Shown: positions 36,290 to 49,119 of the stretch, one piece after another
Numbering within the stretch: the stretch's first letter is position 1
Layout of the letters: each line of letters opens with the position of its first letter
Assembly: GCA_001972305.1 (NCBI GenBank)
Contig: BDDD01005195.1
Coordinates: 6,755-70,754 of the forward strand
Length of the DNA stretch: 64,000 nt
Direction: 5' to 3'
Origin: Cephalotus follicularis
Lineage: Eukaryota > Streptophyta > Magnoliopsida > Oxalidales > Cephalotaceae
The notes under the pieces: generated by a model
Databases searched by the model: none
Seen by the model: only the letters and a program-made list of their open reading frames with translations
Told to the model about the DNA's origin: nothing
Position numbers and translations under genes: made by a program

Positions 36290-38013
36290 CTACTGCTGCT
36301 CCTCTTGTTTCTGAGGAGCCTCTTCTCTTCTCTGCTCCCTCCTTCCTTGTGGAGCATCTCTGTCTACGTACTTGCGCAGGTGTCCCTTTCTAATCAGGTC
36401 CTCAATCTGATCTTTCAGCTGCCTGCACTCCTCTGTATCGTGCCCGTGGTCACGATGGTACCGACAGTATTTCTCAACGTTCCTGTTCTCTGTAGGGGAC
36501 CTCAGCTTCTCAGGCCATTGGAAAAGGACTTTGTCTTGCTCCACAGCAAGTATCCTGGTACGTATGTCCAGGAGGGGGGCAAAATTGTTGTAAGACGGGA
36601 TTGGTACCCCTCCCCTGGATGAACCCTCACGTCTGGAGAGTTTATGTCTAAGGTCTTCCTTGGTCAATTCTGACCTTTCCTTCCTCTTCTCTTTCCTCTC
36701 GGGAGCATTCCGTGAATGCTCTCGTTTCTCCTCCTGATGGCCAGACCAGAGTGTCTTTTGTTTCCTGGCTGCCATCTCCTCCTCAGCATTGACATATTTC
36801 TCTGCTCTCCTTAGCAGGTCTACCATGTCCGTTGCGGGTCTCTTAAAAAGAGAGAAGGTGAAGGATGAGTTGCTCCTCAGCCCGCTGTTCAAAGCTGACA
36901 GTGCAAAGGATGGCTCTAAATCCTTCACTGTGAGAGATTCCCAGTTGAATCTGGTGAGGTAATCCCTCAGTGACTCATCTTTACCCTGCACCACATTGAT
37001 CAAGTGGGTGGAGTTCCCCTCTACGTGGTGCTGTTGAGAAACTTAGTTACGAACAGTTCCGTAAACTAATCGAAGTTCTCCACCGGATCCTTTGCCATGG
37101 TGAAATACCATGACTGGGCAGCTCCAATCAAGGTCACTGGGAATCCTCGGCAAAGCATAGCGTCCGAGGCCTGGTACATCCACATAGCTTGAATGTAAGA
37201 GCCTACATGCTGGATGGGGTCTGTGGACCCATCATATTTATCAAGGCTGGGGTATCGAAACCCGCTGGGGACTTGCTCTGCCATGATCTCGGACGTGAAG
37301 GGTTGGGCGCTCATGTTTTGCACCTCGGATAGATGCCCCCTGTGCTGTTCCACTCCTCGGAACCTTCTTTCCAACTCAGCAAGCTTTCTATCCACTGCTT
37401 GCTCCACATCCTCTGTGTTCCTAGCCCTGCTAGAAACACGTGACCCTACAGCTGCTGAGGCTGGGGGGTCAACCCTGCTTCCTCGCGCTTTGCCAGCTTT
37501 GCGCGGAGCATTGGAGCGCACTTGTGCCTCCTCTGCTCCCCTGGCTTCCTACCGAGGATCCACGTCCATGGCCTGGTGTTGAGGACGCGCTCTCCTGGGA
37601 TCATTGGGGTGATCCCGGGCAGTCGAGGACTCTGCCCTCTAAGATGCATTGATCTCAGGTCTACTTCCAAGGGGAATGTTGTCCCCTGACCGCCTAAGGG
37701 GAGGTTCGTTTCCCCTCGACGGGTTTCACCTGGCACCTCGTGGGTACCGTATCTCCACCTCTGGTCTGCTGGGACCAGAAACTCCTCGGACCACCTGCTG
37801 GACGTGACCGGATTGCTGTTGTTGGTTGGCTAAAGTTGTGACCAACATGTCAGTGATACGCTCCATTCCCTCGAGGAGTTGATTGAGCTGCTCCCCTGTG
37901 ACGGGAGCTTGTTCTTGGGCCGCTGCTTGGACGGATTCTGGGAGAGGAGCTGTGACCTCCTGTTGTTGACTGCCTGTGGCTCCAAACTGGTTGTTGTTCT
38001 TCCTCGGAAGCAT
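36290..38013 (-). mobile_element. Tat gag region of block 2
   Basis: MLPRKNNNQFGATG opens the region at 38013. Further parts are a helical stretch (AVDRKLAELERRFRGVEQ), a retrotransposon gag core (VHLINVVQGKDESLRDYLTR-like, about 37000) and a zinc-binding CRYHRDHGHDTEECRQL near 36430. The structural capsid-like protein of the element; broken. Confidence 0.8.
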
Positions 38014-38040
38014 GATTGTTGATGAATTTTTGCTGCGTTT

Positions 38041-38058
38041 CCCACAGACGGCGCCAAC
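38041..38058 (-). promoter_or_regulatory. Putative primer-binding site of the Tat block
   Basis: The minus strand reads GTTGGCGCCGTCTGTGGG immediately downstream of the LTR end CATCAACA. TGGCGCCGT matches the 3' end of plant tRNA-Asp; the remainder matches poorly. Confidence 0.6.
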
Positions 38059-39078
38059 TGTTGATGCAAAAATCCTTTCCTCAACAGTACCCCACGTGTA
38101 AGGGCTTGATTTGTTTAAGGAAACGTTGGTTTTATGCTCCGAGGAAAAGGTAGAAGATGGATGTTAATGCTTTCCCTGCACAGAGGAACAAACACGTTGA
38201 AGGTCCAGGAGGTTGTTCTCCCGGGGACACTCCGACGCTCAAGTTAGGCATTTGCACAGTGAAAACAAGGTTATTTGAGAGTAAATATGGCTGACCTTTA
38301 TTCTGACTGTTGAACTAGTATTTATAGTGCTGGAGTGTAATTGTTTTAGCGTGAAATGAGGAGGTAATGGCTGTCCCCTAAGGAAACGCCGAGGATCTCG
38401 GTCATTTCCCTTGATCTCCGCCAAATATGTCGCCACTTCCCTTGTTGGTAGTTCATTATACCACTACTTCCTTATTTAGATGAAGGCGAATCCCAGGAAA
38501 TCAGGCAGATTTCATGCCCTTATCCCATAAACAAAGTGGGGGTCCTCTGCCGCAGGGCTGCTGAGGAAGTGAACCATAGTACTGCTGCCGAGGTGATGGG
38601 CTTCTTGCTTCCCCCTTCGCTCCTGGGTCTTCATCATCCTCAGTGGCGTACGCTTAGGACGTCGGGTCCTCTACCACTCATCCGAGGATGAGGTCTTTTT
38701 GGATACAGTCGAGGAGAAGGTCCTCGGTATCTGTGCAGCAGGGGTACGTCCTCGGCTATGTGTCCGATAGACACCTCGGGTAGATGAGGTCCTCGGCACT
38801 GGTGACTTGAAGGAAGGTCCTCTGATCTGTACCCTAAGTAAGCTCCTCGGGCCGAGGAGGTCCTCGGCACGGTCGTCCTGCGGTGCGCTCTTGGTCAAGC
38901 TAGCTCTCCTCGGCCCTGGTGTTTGGCGAGGGTCTGCTCACTTGCTACTGTGAGTCACCTTACTAAGCCTCCTCTGATCCATGTTCGTGTGAGCTTCAAA
39001 AAAGAAACCTCTGGACACGTGGTTTTATCCAAGGAAGACACGTGTCCTTCTTAATATAAACAGATTTTTCCCATATCA
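38059..39078 (-). repeat. Right (5') LTR of the Tat block (1020 bp, subfamily 1)
   Basis: On the minus strand it starts TGATATGGGAAAAATC and ends GCATCAACA. It matches the LTR at 9369-10251, including the repeated GAGGTCCTCGGC motif zone (38740-38880). It is about 390 bp longer than the left LTR at 21733-22359 and differs in sequence. Confidence 0.85.
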
Positions 39079-39386
39079 AAACGTAACCTCCACACTTACA
39101 TGGTCATAGCCTCACCAACCCCTATCTCCACCCAACCTCACAATTGCCTCCAAGCTTTTGCCACCAAGTCTTAAACAGTAGTTCTATTAATACCAGGTTG
39201 AGTAGTTCTATTAATGACATATTGAGTTGTTCTTATTGGGTATCCTATCGAGGATGGACCAAATTTAGAACTAAAAAATGCTTTTAATAGATTTTAATAA
39301 AATTATGCAAAGATTTTTTTTTTTTTGGACAGATACAGTCTATAACGTGATATATGGATACAATCAATACTAAAAATAAAATACAT
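39079..39386. other. Intergenic stretch
   Basis: Nothing recognisable. Confidence 0.5.
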
Positions 39387-40148
39387 ACAGTATAACCTCT
39401 ATAATTTAAATACTCGATTAATTAGTAATCTCTATTATATAATATTTTTGTATGATCTGGATTTGGATTGATAGGCTAAATTAATAATTTTGATAAATTA
39501 ATAAGATAATACTTTTCTTAAAACCCTTACATAACTTCGTGGTCTCATTCATATTATAAAATTAACAATTTACTAAAATTATAAATATACAATAATTGAA
39601 TATGATATTTTATTAAAATATGACTCTATTCTACTTGTTTTTTTTAAAAATTTAAATCTAATTGAATATCATCTCTAATTTTTCTTATTGCATCTAGAAG
39701 TTCTGGGGTTAAATTCGCGAATTACAATAAAAAATTATGAAGTGTTGTAGATATTTTGAGTGCTTCCTTGCACGTAACAGGCTCGATAACTATTGTATAA
39801 TCTACAGCTTCGTCATCAACACGATTTTTAATGATATTAACAACGATTTCAATGCATGTTGGATGTCTTTATTATACTCGCATAATGGTTTATACATCGC
39901 ATCCATCGTGATTAATTTTTGATCACCTTTAGATAAGAAATCTTTGTAACTATGAAATTTAAGAAGATGTTGTGATTAGATTGATACAATACGATGAATT
40001 TTTAGTTGATTAAATATATATAATTTGAATTGTAAATACGCTTTATAAATTATTAATTTATTAATTAATTAATATCTCTTTTAATTAATAAGATTTATAT
40101 GATCTCAAATATTAATCATAATTTTTTGAAGTTTATAGGTTAATGATC
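39387..40148 (-). mobile_element. Pogo-like (Lemi1/Emigrant type) degraded DNA transposon
   Basis: The left end CAGTATAACCTCTATAATTT preceded by TA recalls the CAGTAAAACCTCTATAAATT termini of Emigrant/Lemi1 pogo-like elements, which insert at TA. The right end (near 40140) is only weakly similar. Within it, 39790-39950 on the minus strand encodes a transposase-like piece homologous to 19838-20060. Most of a transposase gene is missing. Confidence 0.55.
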
Positions 40149-42490
40149 TAAGAAAATGATAATATATCATTTTTAATTAGTTGTGTAGACATAACACGGG
40201 AGTTTATAATTTCTGGACGCAGCCTGTCTAATGAGTTTCACACTAATAATCTATATACTAAACCTGTAAGCCACGCATGCATAAGTGGAGCTTGTATCTA
40301 TATATAAATGAAACTTAGTTTTATTTTCTTGTTATGCCAGCAGATAATCTCACTAATTTTACACTCATTGATCACGTATATCGGTTAAATTGTGACGATT
40401 CATGCTGATGGAGTGTCGACTCAAGAAGTTTCAGTTTACATCTTGTTTTGTTGATGTCTTAAGTCACTCGTATGAGTTAAAATGTAAAATAATTTTTAAC
40501 AGATTCTTTAAAAATTTTATTTTGAACAGTTAGGAAAAAAATTTCTTGCATATACATATGTCCCAAAAAAGGTTAGAGTATGCGTAAAAGGATGTCACGT
40601 CTTACATATATGGTTAAAATGTCAAAAAAAAAAATTCTAATATTATTATATTATATACATTTTTCATCACGTAAATTGATGAAAAACATCTTATGAAAAA
40701 AAAAATGATTGATATATAAAAAATATATATGAAGAAGTACCTATCATTATATATTACAATAATACTATAAACTTTCTCTAAAATAACTAGGCCCTTTCCT
40801 TAGCATTGCAATTTACAACTGACAAGTAACCTCCATGGCAGCATTTTTAGCAAGAACATCTCTTTATGAAATATGCTAAGCATTCGTTCTGGCATGGGTT
40901 CATTTCAACAAATGAGAATGAATTGCTGTGAACCAACTTATGTGAGTGATTTATGTACCCATTTGCAGATATATATTCCTACTTTATTTCTGGAATAAAT
41001 TTTGATTTTATCTAAAGAACTATCATTTACTTGCGAAATTTCCTTGAAATTGAACCAGTACCACTATTTAAACTAGAATTAACAAAAGCTTCATTATCAA
41101 ATGTAGATATTTGTCCATTAATGGCTCTCTAGCCCAACCGTGCCGTGTAAGTCATATAATAGAGAACGAATCTCCTTCATGTACGAATTGACTTTCATTC
41201 ACCAAGTCAATACGAACATAAAGGAGAGCAATGTAAGATGACTACTCCATAATTAATGCAAAAGTCACTATACAAATAAGTTTAAAAGTCATAGCAATGG
41301 AAATTCAGGGATGTTGTTTATTTATGATATATACTTGATAACTATAATCGTTAAATTTCATATTTTATTTATGTAAATAATTTATACAAGTTTTTAAATT
41401 AAGCATATATATATACACACACGCGATAATTCAACTGCATATGAGTTTTTCTTAAAAATTTATATAAATATTGAGATTATTACATAAACTTATAAACATA
41501 TTCAATAAATTTTAGATTTGACATACATGATCTATATATATAGATCTTAAAGTCCAATGGTTAGACTTACAATACATAAATCATAAATTGACAAAATATT
41601 GGTAGATAAGAGAAAGTTTCTTTACACTAATGTGTAGGCAAGTATTATTCTAATGTGGCATATATGGAATAGTACCCTCACATGTGACGTGGGATTAAAC
41701 ATCACATGAAACTTGACAGAGTCCAGGCAACGTGAGGCAACGCCCGTGAGATATTAGGTCCTCACAAATGATCAAATATTAGGTTAAGGGTGAGAATAAT
41801 TTAGATTTGTCTGATTCTAATACCATTCATTTTCATCCTTAAAAATATCTTGAAATGAAGAAGAATCTCTCAAATATTTAAGGTGAACATGCTCATTATA
41901 CCTAACTAATGTGGAAAAGGTTAAAATCTCAACATTAATCAATATCCCTTATTTAAACGTCCTACTATAACAAAAATTATTAGGTACACTCGGTGCATCA
42001 CGTGGCTTGTACAACAATGTAAGCGTTAATTAAGTATTTTATCTTCTATTTTATCAACAAACTTCATTTATTATGTTTATGTGGTTATATAGTATTGGCT
42101 AAATATATTGTCAATAATGCTATTAGCAACATAAGACTATGCATAACAAATACATGGTATGTAATAGAAAAAAAAAATTTGATACGTAATTATTATTATT
42201 ATTTTTTATTAGATGACATATCATATGCTATACATAATTATATACTGTTAACAATATTTTTTGTACATTACACCGTCAGAAGAATTAATCCGACCGTAGG
42301 TTCAATACAAAAAGTAAGTTCAAAAGAAAACAACAGTTCAACCTTTGAACTTCATGGTCTTGTGCGTTGCTACATGCCATTAATGATAGACCTACTATAC
42401 TACTTGAATTAATCAATATCTATTTTGTATATGTAATCTTAAGTCCTGAAATACTGTTGCAAGCTTCTCTGCAATTCTACACGTCTTTCA
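40149..42490. other. Intergenic DNA upstream of the receptor kinase
   Basis: AT-rich with no supportable gene or transposon end. The last few hundred bases presumably include the promoter of the receptor kinase gene, but I see no decisive element. Confidence 0.55.
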
Positions 42491-44825
42491 ATGGCTTCTT
42501 CTGCTGTTTCTTATGTTCTCTTTATATTCATTTTTCTTCTATCCCATTTCTCCAAGGCCAACATAATCTTAAATACATCAATGTCCACCACAAATGGCAT
42601 GTCCTCATGGCTTTCAGGGGACTTTGCTTTTGGGTTTCGCCAACTCAACAACTCAGACCTTTTCTTGCTTGCCATTTGGTTCAACAAAATACCTGATAGA
42701 ACCATTGTTTGGCAAGCAAATGGAAATAACCCTACAAAAAGTGGATCAAAAGTTGAGCTCACTGCTAGTGGCCTAGTTCTATATGATCCTAGCGGTCAAT
42801 CAATTTGGGAAGCAAAACCTGCCACAAATGTGTCTTATGCTGTCATGCTTGACAATGGGAATTTTGTGCTTGCAGGTAATGATTCATTTTATGCTTGGGA
42901 GACTTTCAAGAATCCAACAGATACCATCTTGCCCACTCAAATATTGGATTTGGGTGGCATGCTGTATTCCAGGCTACAAACCAACTATTCTAAGGGAAGG
43001 TTTGAGCTCCATTTTTGGAATGGAAATCTTGAGCTGAATCCTATAGCCTGGCCTAGCGAATTCCGTTACAATCAGTATTATAGCAGTGGGACTTATAATC
43101 CAAATTCTTCTCTGTCTGGTAATCAGCTGGATTTCAATGAATCGGCAAATATCTACATATTACAAATGAATGGAGATATTGCTCCGTTTCCTAGTTGGGA
43201 TCCTGTACCTGCTAGTACCGCAGATTATTATTATCGAGCAACATTGGATTTTGATGGAGTTTTCACACAATATGCTTATCCAAAGAATTCTAATACTAAT
43301 GACAGCTGGCAGCCTCTTCAATCAATCCCTGAGAACATTTGTAAAGATATATACAATGATGTTGGTAGTGGTGCCTGTGGCTATAATAGCTACTGTTCCA
43401 TTCAAAATCGAAAGCCAAGCTGTGACTGCCCACCTCAGTATGTGTTCAATGATCCAAATGACAGATTTAGCGGTTGCAAGCCAAGTATCCTGCAAGGGTG
43501 TGGAGTAGATGATGCAACAAGAAACCCAGAAGAGTTGTTTGAAACAAGGGAAATTCGGAATGTAGATTGGCCAAACGGGGATTACGAAAGGTTGTCGCCT
43601 TTTAATCAAACAGAATGTGAAACTTCTTGCTTGCATGACTGCTCGTGTGTGGTTGCCATTTATCAATATGAAGACAACACATGTTGGAAGAAGAAATTGC
43701 CCTTATCCAATGGGAGATTTGACAACGCTAGAAATGCTCTTTTCAAAGTGAGGAAAGGAGTTCCTACTTCCGGTTCATCTAAGAATAAGGAACGAATTCT
43801 GTCTGTAAGCCTTTTGGGTGGTTCTGCATTCCTGAATGCCCTTTTGCTAGTTGTGATTTCTCTGATTTTCTCCAAGAAGCACTACAAAAAGGTAAAGGAG
43901 GAAGTCCATGATTCAAATGCTCTCAAAACAAATTTGTGTTCCTTTACTTACAAGGAACTCGAAGAAGCAACAGATGGGTTCAAAGAAGAGCTAGGGAGGG
44001 GTTCTTTTGGCATAGTGTATAAAGGTGTCCTCAAAGCTGGTTCAGAAATGTCGTTGCAGTCAAGAAATTGGACAAGCTTGCCCCAGAAAAAAGGGAAAGG
44101 GAATTCAAAACTGAAGTGGTTGCAGTAGGGAAAATCCATCACAAAAATCTAGTCCAGTTGCTCGGATTCTGTGAAGAGGGCTCTCATCGGCTTTTAGTGT
44201 ACGAGTTCATGAGCAATGGCACCTTGGCGGATTTACTCTTTAAGTTCCCAAGACCTGATTGGAATCAGAGAGTTATGATAGCTCTGGGAATCGCTGAAGG
44301 ACTTATTTACTTGCATGAAGGCTGTGACGTTCATATCATTCATTGTGACATTAAGCCTCAAAATATACTACTGGATGAATCTTTTAACGCAAGGATATCC
44401 GACTTCGGATTAGCAAAATTGCTACTGTCTGATCAAACTCGTACACATACCATGATCAGAGGAACTCGAGGATATGTTGCTCCTGGTGGTTCAAGAATGT
44501 ACCTGTGACAGCTAAAGTGGATGTTTACAGTTTTGGTGTAATGTTGTTGGAGATCATTAGCTGCAGAAGAAGTGTGGTGATGGAAATGGAGGAAGAAGAG
44601 CAAGCAATAATTGCGGATTGGGCTTATGACTGCTATGTCCAAGGGAGGATTGATGATCTATTGGATGATGACAAGGAAGCAACAGTAGACAAATGCAGGC
44701 TGCATAGGTGGGTTATAATAGCAATTTGGTGCATTGAAGAGGATCCCTCGAAAAGGCCTACCATGAAGATGGTTATGCAGATGCTAGAGGGTTTTGTTGA
44801 AGTTCCTTTACCTCCCTGCACTTAG
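42491..44825 (+). pseudogene. G-type lectin S-receptor-like Ser/Thr kinase (LECRK3/RLK1 type), two frame breaks
   Basis: A plasma-membrane receptor kinase of the single-exon RLK1/LECRK class, implicated in stress and immunity. Signal peptide 1-23, bulb-lectin domain about 27-150, EGF-like cysteine cluster about 284-329, PAN domain about 355-420, transmembrane helix about 436-460, kinase from about 484 (GRGSFG loop). The frame shifts near 44046-44052, just before VAVKK, and again near 44485-44490, where the expected APEW reads GCTCCTGGTGG; each fits one lost base. Catalytic HCDIKPQN and DFG are present; a Cys precedes the catalytic Asp, so it is of the non-RD type. The last part ends at 44825. 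Either a young pseudogene or two sequencing errors; a truncated extracellular-TM protein of up to 545 aa is the alternative. Confidence 0.88.
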
Positions 44826-45406
44826 GTATTCAGCTAAATTATGAGCACTGAAGCCAATTGTGAGTCAATTTATGTGTTTATTAAAGACTACTAGAACAAT
44901 TAATTGCTAGAATGTTTGTAACTCAAACAAGAATAATCTTTGATTGATGTACGTTTATAATACACTCTAGTTTCGATTGTAAACATATGAAAGAAATCAT
45001 TGCACCCATCACTGTTTGCAGGTGATGGTACCCCTTTCGGCAATGCACCTTCTGTTGTAATACCAATAGTGTTTGTTGAAAGATAGAATAGCAAGTGACG
45101 TCGCATTAACAATTTTCTTCGTTTAAGTTTTATATACCACAAATTGCAATAATTCCATGGGACAGACCAAATGCATTTGCTTAATCGCTATATACTATAA
45201 AAAGCAATACGCATGGTCACAAGTAACATCCAAAGACCCAGTTTCTATTAGCACCATCATCATCATTAGATTAGTTCATCAGCTTTATGATGACATTCAA
45301 AAAGTTAAGGCTAAAAGGCTGGTGTGCAGTGAGCACAGACTTCACTCGACGGTCAAGAACAAAAACTTTGCATGCCTCAAAGGAGATGATGAACTTGGTG
45401 CCAACC
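44826..45406. other. Tail-to-tail spacer between the kinase gene and UCH3
   Basis: It holds the probable 3' UTRs of the two convergent genes; no other feature is seen. Confidence 0.6.
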
Positions 45407-48400
45407 TCAACATGCACCACCACCCTTCTTCGACACAGCAATCACATTGAAGTTGAGTGAGTCCGGATTTTTCTGGATCATTCCTTGTATGACTTCAGCT
45501 GCATCCTGTCATGCAACAACACAGAATGTCAAACACAATGAACTAAAAGATTATGCTAGGATCTAAATAATGAAAGAAAGAATGCCAAAAAGGGCTTGCA
45601 ACCCAAGCATGCTCACTTGGGTTGGTGGCCACAAATGCGCAACCTCAACGGTGAAAGTCTGGCTGACACCAAACACAGGCCATAGACCCTGCAGCCCAAC
45701 ACTCTAGCCCTAGCTGACACACAGTTTGATTGGGCTCCGCTATTTCAGGGTCAACTTGCTCCAATTATACCCTACTGATGTCAGTGGCCAATGTTTCTTC
45801 TAATCACACTTAAGGTTGAAGATTAACTTCAATAAGCACAGTCATACTCCCACCTCTTGTACTAAAGGCGTTGCACACCAGACATGCATGAGCAATTTCT
45901 TTCCTATTGCAAAGCTTTCTTTAAAATGGGCCATGCTAGAGAAAGAGACGGAAGTGTTGAACTCAAATCACAATTTGATCCTTCATTTCAAAATTTATTC
46001 AGGTTTAAAATGTGTTGTTTAAGTCACTGCACTATTTATAGTATAGATCAACTGTTTTAACTTGGTGGTGGACCAACTTAGTGCCTGATTTTATAAACAG
46101 TAATAAATTTCCTATAGAATATATATCAAAACTAGTATCTTCTTTTCCACTATCCTCTTGACCAAAGACATATGAAAGAGAAACGTTACAGGGAAACCAC
46201 AAAATTACCTTCAATAAGCTGCTTGGTGATGACGCACAATGATATACTGGTCCTGATTTTCTCCCATCAAGCTCATAGAGTTTCCCTGCACATAACATGA
46301 TTGATGAAAAACAATAGGAAAACATGGGATAGAGTGCCAAAGTTCAAATTTTTCATAAGTGTCTCTGATTAATTGATATAATATTTTTTATTAATTATCG
46401 CGCGCGCGCACGCACATACACACACAGAGTCAAACTATTTACCATCCACACATGTGAAGCAGATGAAATGAGTGTCCACATTTTCCGAAGCCTGCCAAGG
46501 AAAAATTATAAGAACATAGATAAGCATGAACGCAAACAAACAACGAGATGAACTCATTGCTAATACAATTCATTTAATTGGAAAAGAGAAAAGGAGGATT
46601 GGCAATGTTAGTTTCTTCTCTAATAGAACTATTGGTCTTCAATAAACCCCTTGAAGCCCTTTGTATAACCATTAAATTTAAGAAACCACTCCACCAACCT
46701 CCAGTTAATTTTAAGGAAGTTAAATTTTGAAGTTGAATCTATTGGAAATATTTACTTGGAGCGAGTCAGGTGAATCTTATAATAAACTCTAAACAAAAGA
46801 ATGATTTAGCTATATGTTTTTTGCATCCACGTTATGCGTCATGCACACTAGAATATACATCATTATTCACATAATATTCCATTGTTAACAAAAAAGAACT
46901 CACCTCTGTCTCACCTCCCGTGGCTGCTACTGAATGAGCAACTTCCAGCTCTCTGTCATTCTCAAGAAATGCTGCCCGCTACAGATGTATATGGAAAATA
47001 TATAAGAATAAGAAGCGAGACACAAGGAAACTTATTGGGTGGAAAAAATTATAAAATGGAGAAGAAGACAATAATAGAACCTCTGATGGGTCCATGTTTG
47101 CAGTGGATTTGAAAAACCTATCTAAGAAAGAACCCTCACCTGAAAATGACAGGAAAAAGCAAGGAAGAAATTGTAAATGGTCTGAGGATTACATAAACAA
47201 ACAGTAGTTACATGATACCATCTAGAGATGAAAATAAGAGTCTAGATAAATTGTTCTTGCACTTTTCATGAAGCATCTCTTGTCTGCATTGTCTATTGAG
47301 CCCTTTCCCAGAGAATCTTTAAGGATTAAAAAATCATATGATGGGAAGGTTGTCCAGTTCTTTCTTATTACAGTGGTAACAATATCTATTTATTCATTTT
47401 TATTTTTGTGAAAGGGTGGGGGATTAATTATCTACACCTAAGGGGAAAGTACATATAACCGTGACTCAACAACCAATCAAGTGAAAAATAAAAACACCAC
47501 TTACTAAGCTTAATTTCTGAAGTCAAGTTCCCAATCGCATGGAGAAGTCCAATTGTTCCACAAGCATTTCCTACAGTTTGTTTCATAAAATAAACTCTAC
47601 CGTTAGGTTCCTGCATCAAGGACCACAGAAAATTTGTTAATTAAATAGAATGAAAAAAAGAATCAAATACAAGGTCAATTTACACAGTTAACGAACATAA
47701 TAATCACAGGCTAACAGAAGCCAACATAGTTTACATCAAGACAATCTTGTGAAAGTCAAGAAGGAAAGAGAAACAAGAAAAATACAACATAAAAAAAACT
47801 AAGAATTAGTCCTCCACTGAAACAAACAGATGTTTAAAGCCTGGTATATACATCAAGAAGTACAGTTTATTATTTGAATTCAACACCTGAACCAAACAAT
47901 TTTAGAAAACACACCACAACTCCCTAAAATACGAATGTATCAGACATCAACATATGCATTCAATTAGAAACTTTACAGGGCATAGTTTATACGCGGTAAA
48001 TCATTCCAGACAGGAGATGAATAATGAAACCAAGAACATTTTTTCAACACAGGAGCAAAGTGTACTCACACTCACATCTTGCACATTTTCCTGCAGCATT
48101 CTCTCTTCTTCAGTCTGAGAAAATCAAATCAACCCGAATCAGCAGACGAGCACACTACTTTGAATATCAAATAAATAGAATAACCACACAAATATTTCAA
48201 GTTCACAAAGTGGCTGCATCTACAAAAAGAGTAGAACCGAGGCATTTCGGTGAAGAAGACCTGTGAGGTAATTGGAAATAGAAACAGCACGGCGAGTACA
48301 GGCTTTGGGACCATCTCCAAGAGCTCTTCGTCCAAGCCATATACATCATAGCACTCTGCTTCGTCCACCGGAAGACCAAGGCCCCAAAGGAACTGCAACA

Positions 48401-48919
48401 ATTACAAGTAACACGAACTTGAACCCAATAACCCATTGCTAAAAATAAATAAACCGATATCAATATACCATAAAAAAGAAAAAAGAAGAAGAAAGATTTA
48501 TTAGCTCCACATGAGTGGTGGTATTCGTAATAAATAACAGACCATCCATAGAAATCAATCATTCATGATTAAGCTACAATAATCACATCAACAGAACAAA
48601 ACCCAAAAAATAAAATTATATTAATGTAAAAAAGAGATGACACTGTGTTGATTAATTTTTAAGAACTGTGTTCTTATGTATTTATTTACATTAACAACCA
48701 AATAGTATATAATTTTAACTGCAAAAATATTCTTTTTTCGTCGTTGCGTTAAACAACACTGTAATTTATTTCTCTACTTGTCGAATTTGAAATGATAATC
48801 ATTTGTTAAAAAAGAAAAAAGGAAAAAAAAATGAACGATGATACCTGGTTCATAATATCAGGATTAGCTTCAAGAGGAAGCCACTTCTTTGCAGAATGAA
48901 TTTCATCTATGGTTGCCAT
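45407..48919 (-). CDS. UCH3: Ubiquitin carboxyl-terminal hydrolase 3 (UCH-L3 family, peptidase C12)
   Basis: A deubiquitinating cysteine protease that removes small adducts from the ubiquitin C-terminus. Nine exons join in frame with GT-AG introns: 48845-48919, 48261-48392, 48076-48114, 47505-47610, 47081-47139, 46904-46978, 46443-46491, 46209-46285, 45407-45505, giving 236 aa (human UCHL3 is 230). The start is [20 protein letters not shown] and the end [12 protein letters not shown]. The catalytic set is complete: Gln93 and Cys99 in [12 protein letters not shown], His170 in DTHFICF, Asp185 in YELDGRK, matching the spacing of human Q89/C95/H169/D184. [18 protein letters not shown] spans the exon 2-3 junction. 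Single gene, convergent with the kinase, apparently intact. Confidence 0.96.
46399..46427. repeat. (CG)n(CA)n microsatellite in a UCH3 intron
   Basis: CGCGCGCGCGCACGCAC passes into ACACACACA, close to the donor site of the exon that starts at 46443. Confidence 0.9.
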
Positions 48920-49119
48920 TTCGCTTTGTTTTTCGAAATATGCGTTTTAAAAAAGAGCAAAAGATCCAAATTTATAGTATTAAGTTTTTTTTTTTTTTGA
49001 AGTTTTAAAAGAAGTTGGAAATTGATTTATTCTTATTAGATTTATTATATATATAGGTTGGCAATACTGTACATAACCGCGCCATGCCAGCATGAATGAT
49101 CTAAATATCAATAATATTA
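48920..49119 (-). promoter_or_regulatory. Presumed UCH3 upstream region
   Basis: A short region between the UCH3 ATG and the duplicated block; no clear TATA box on the minus strand. It is presumed regulatory only by position. Confidence 0.35.

Larger units (their letters stand above)
21733..39078 (-). mobile_element. Second Tat-lineage Ty3/gypsy block (mosaic, nested, broken)
   Basis: Read on the minus strand: LTR 39078-38059, primer-binding site 38058-38041, gag (38013-36290), protease/RT (36136-34372), integrase (34297-33065), tandem-repeat 3' zone (32760-32640), antisense ORF zone (31960-28663), purine tract (22376-22360) and LTR 22359-21733. Two later insertions interrupt it: a 5.55-kb LTR-type element (22499-28050) and a copia solo LTR (29208-30093). 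Without them it is about 10.9 kb. The two end LTRs are of different subfamilies and the outer flanks (GTCGG, AAACG) do not match. Broken, with several breaks. Confidence 0.85.

Noticed and set aside
48203-48562. Minus-strand frame of 119 codons overlapping the second UCH3 exon
   Set aside because: It is in another frame and runs through an intron; the UCH3 frame explains the sequence.
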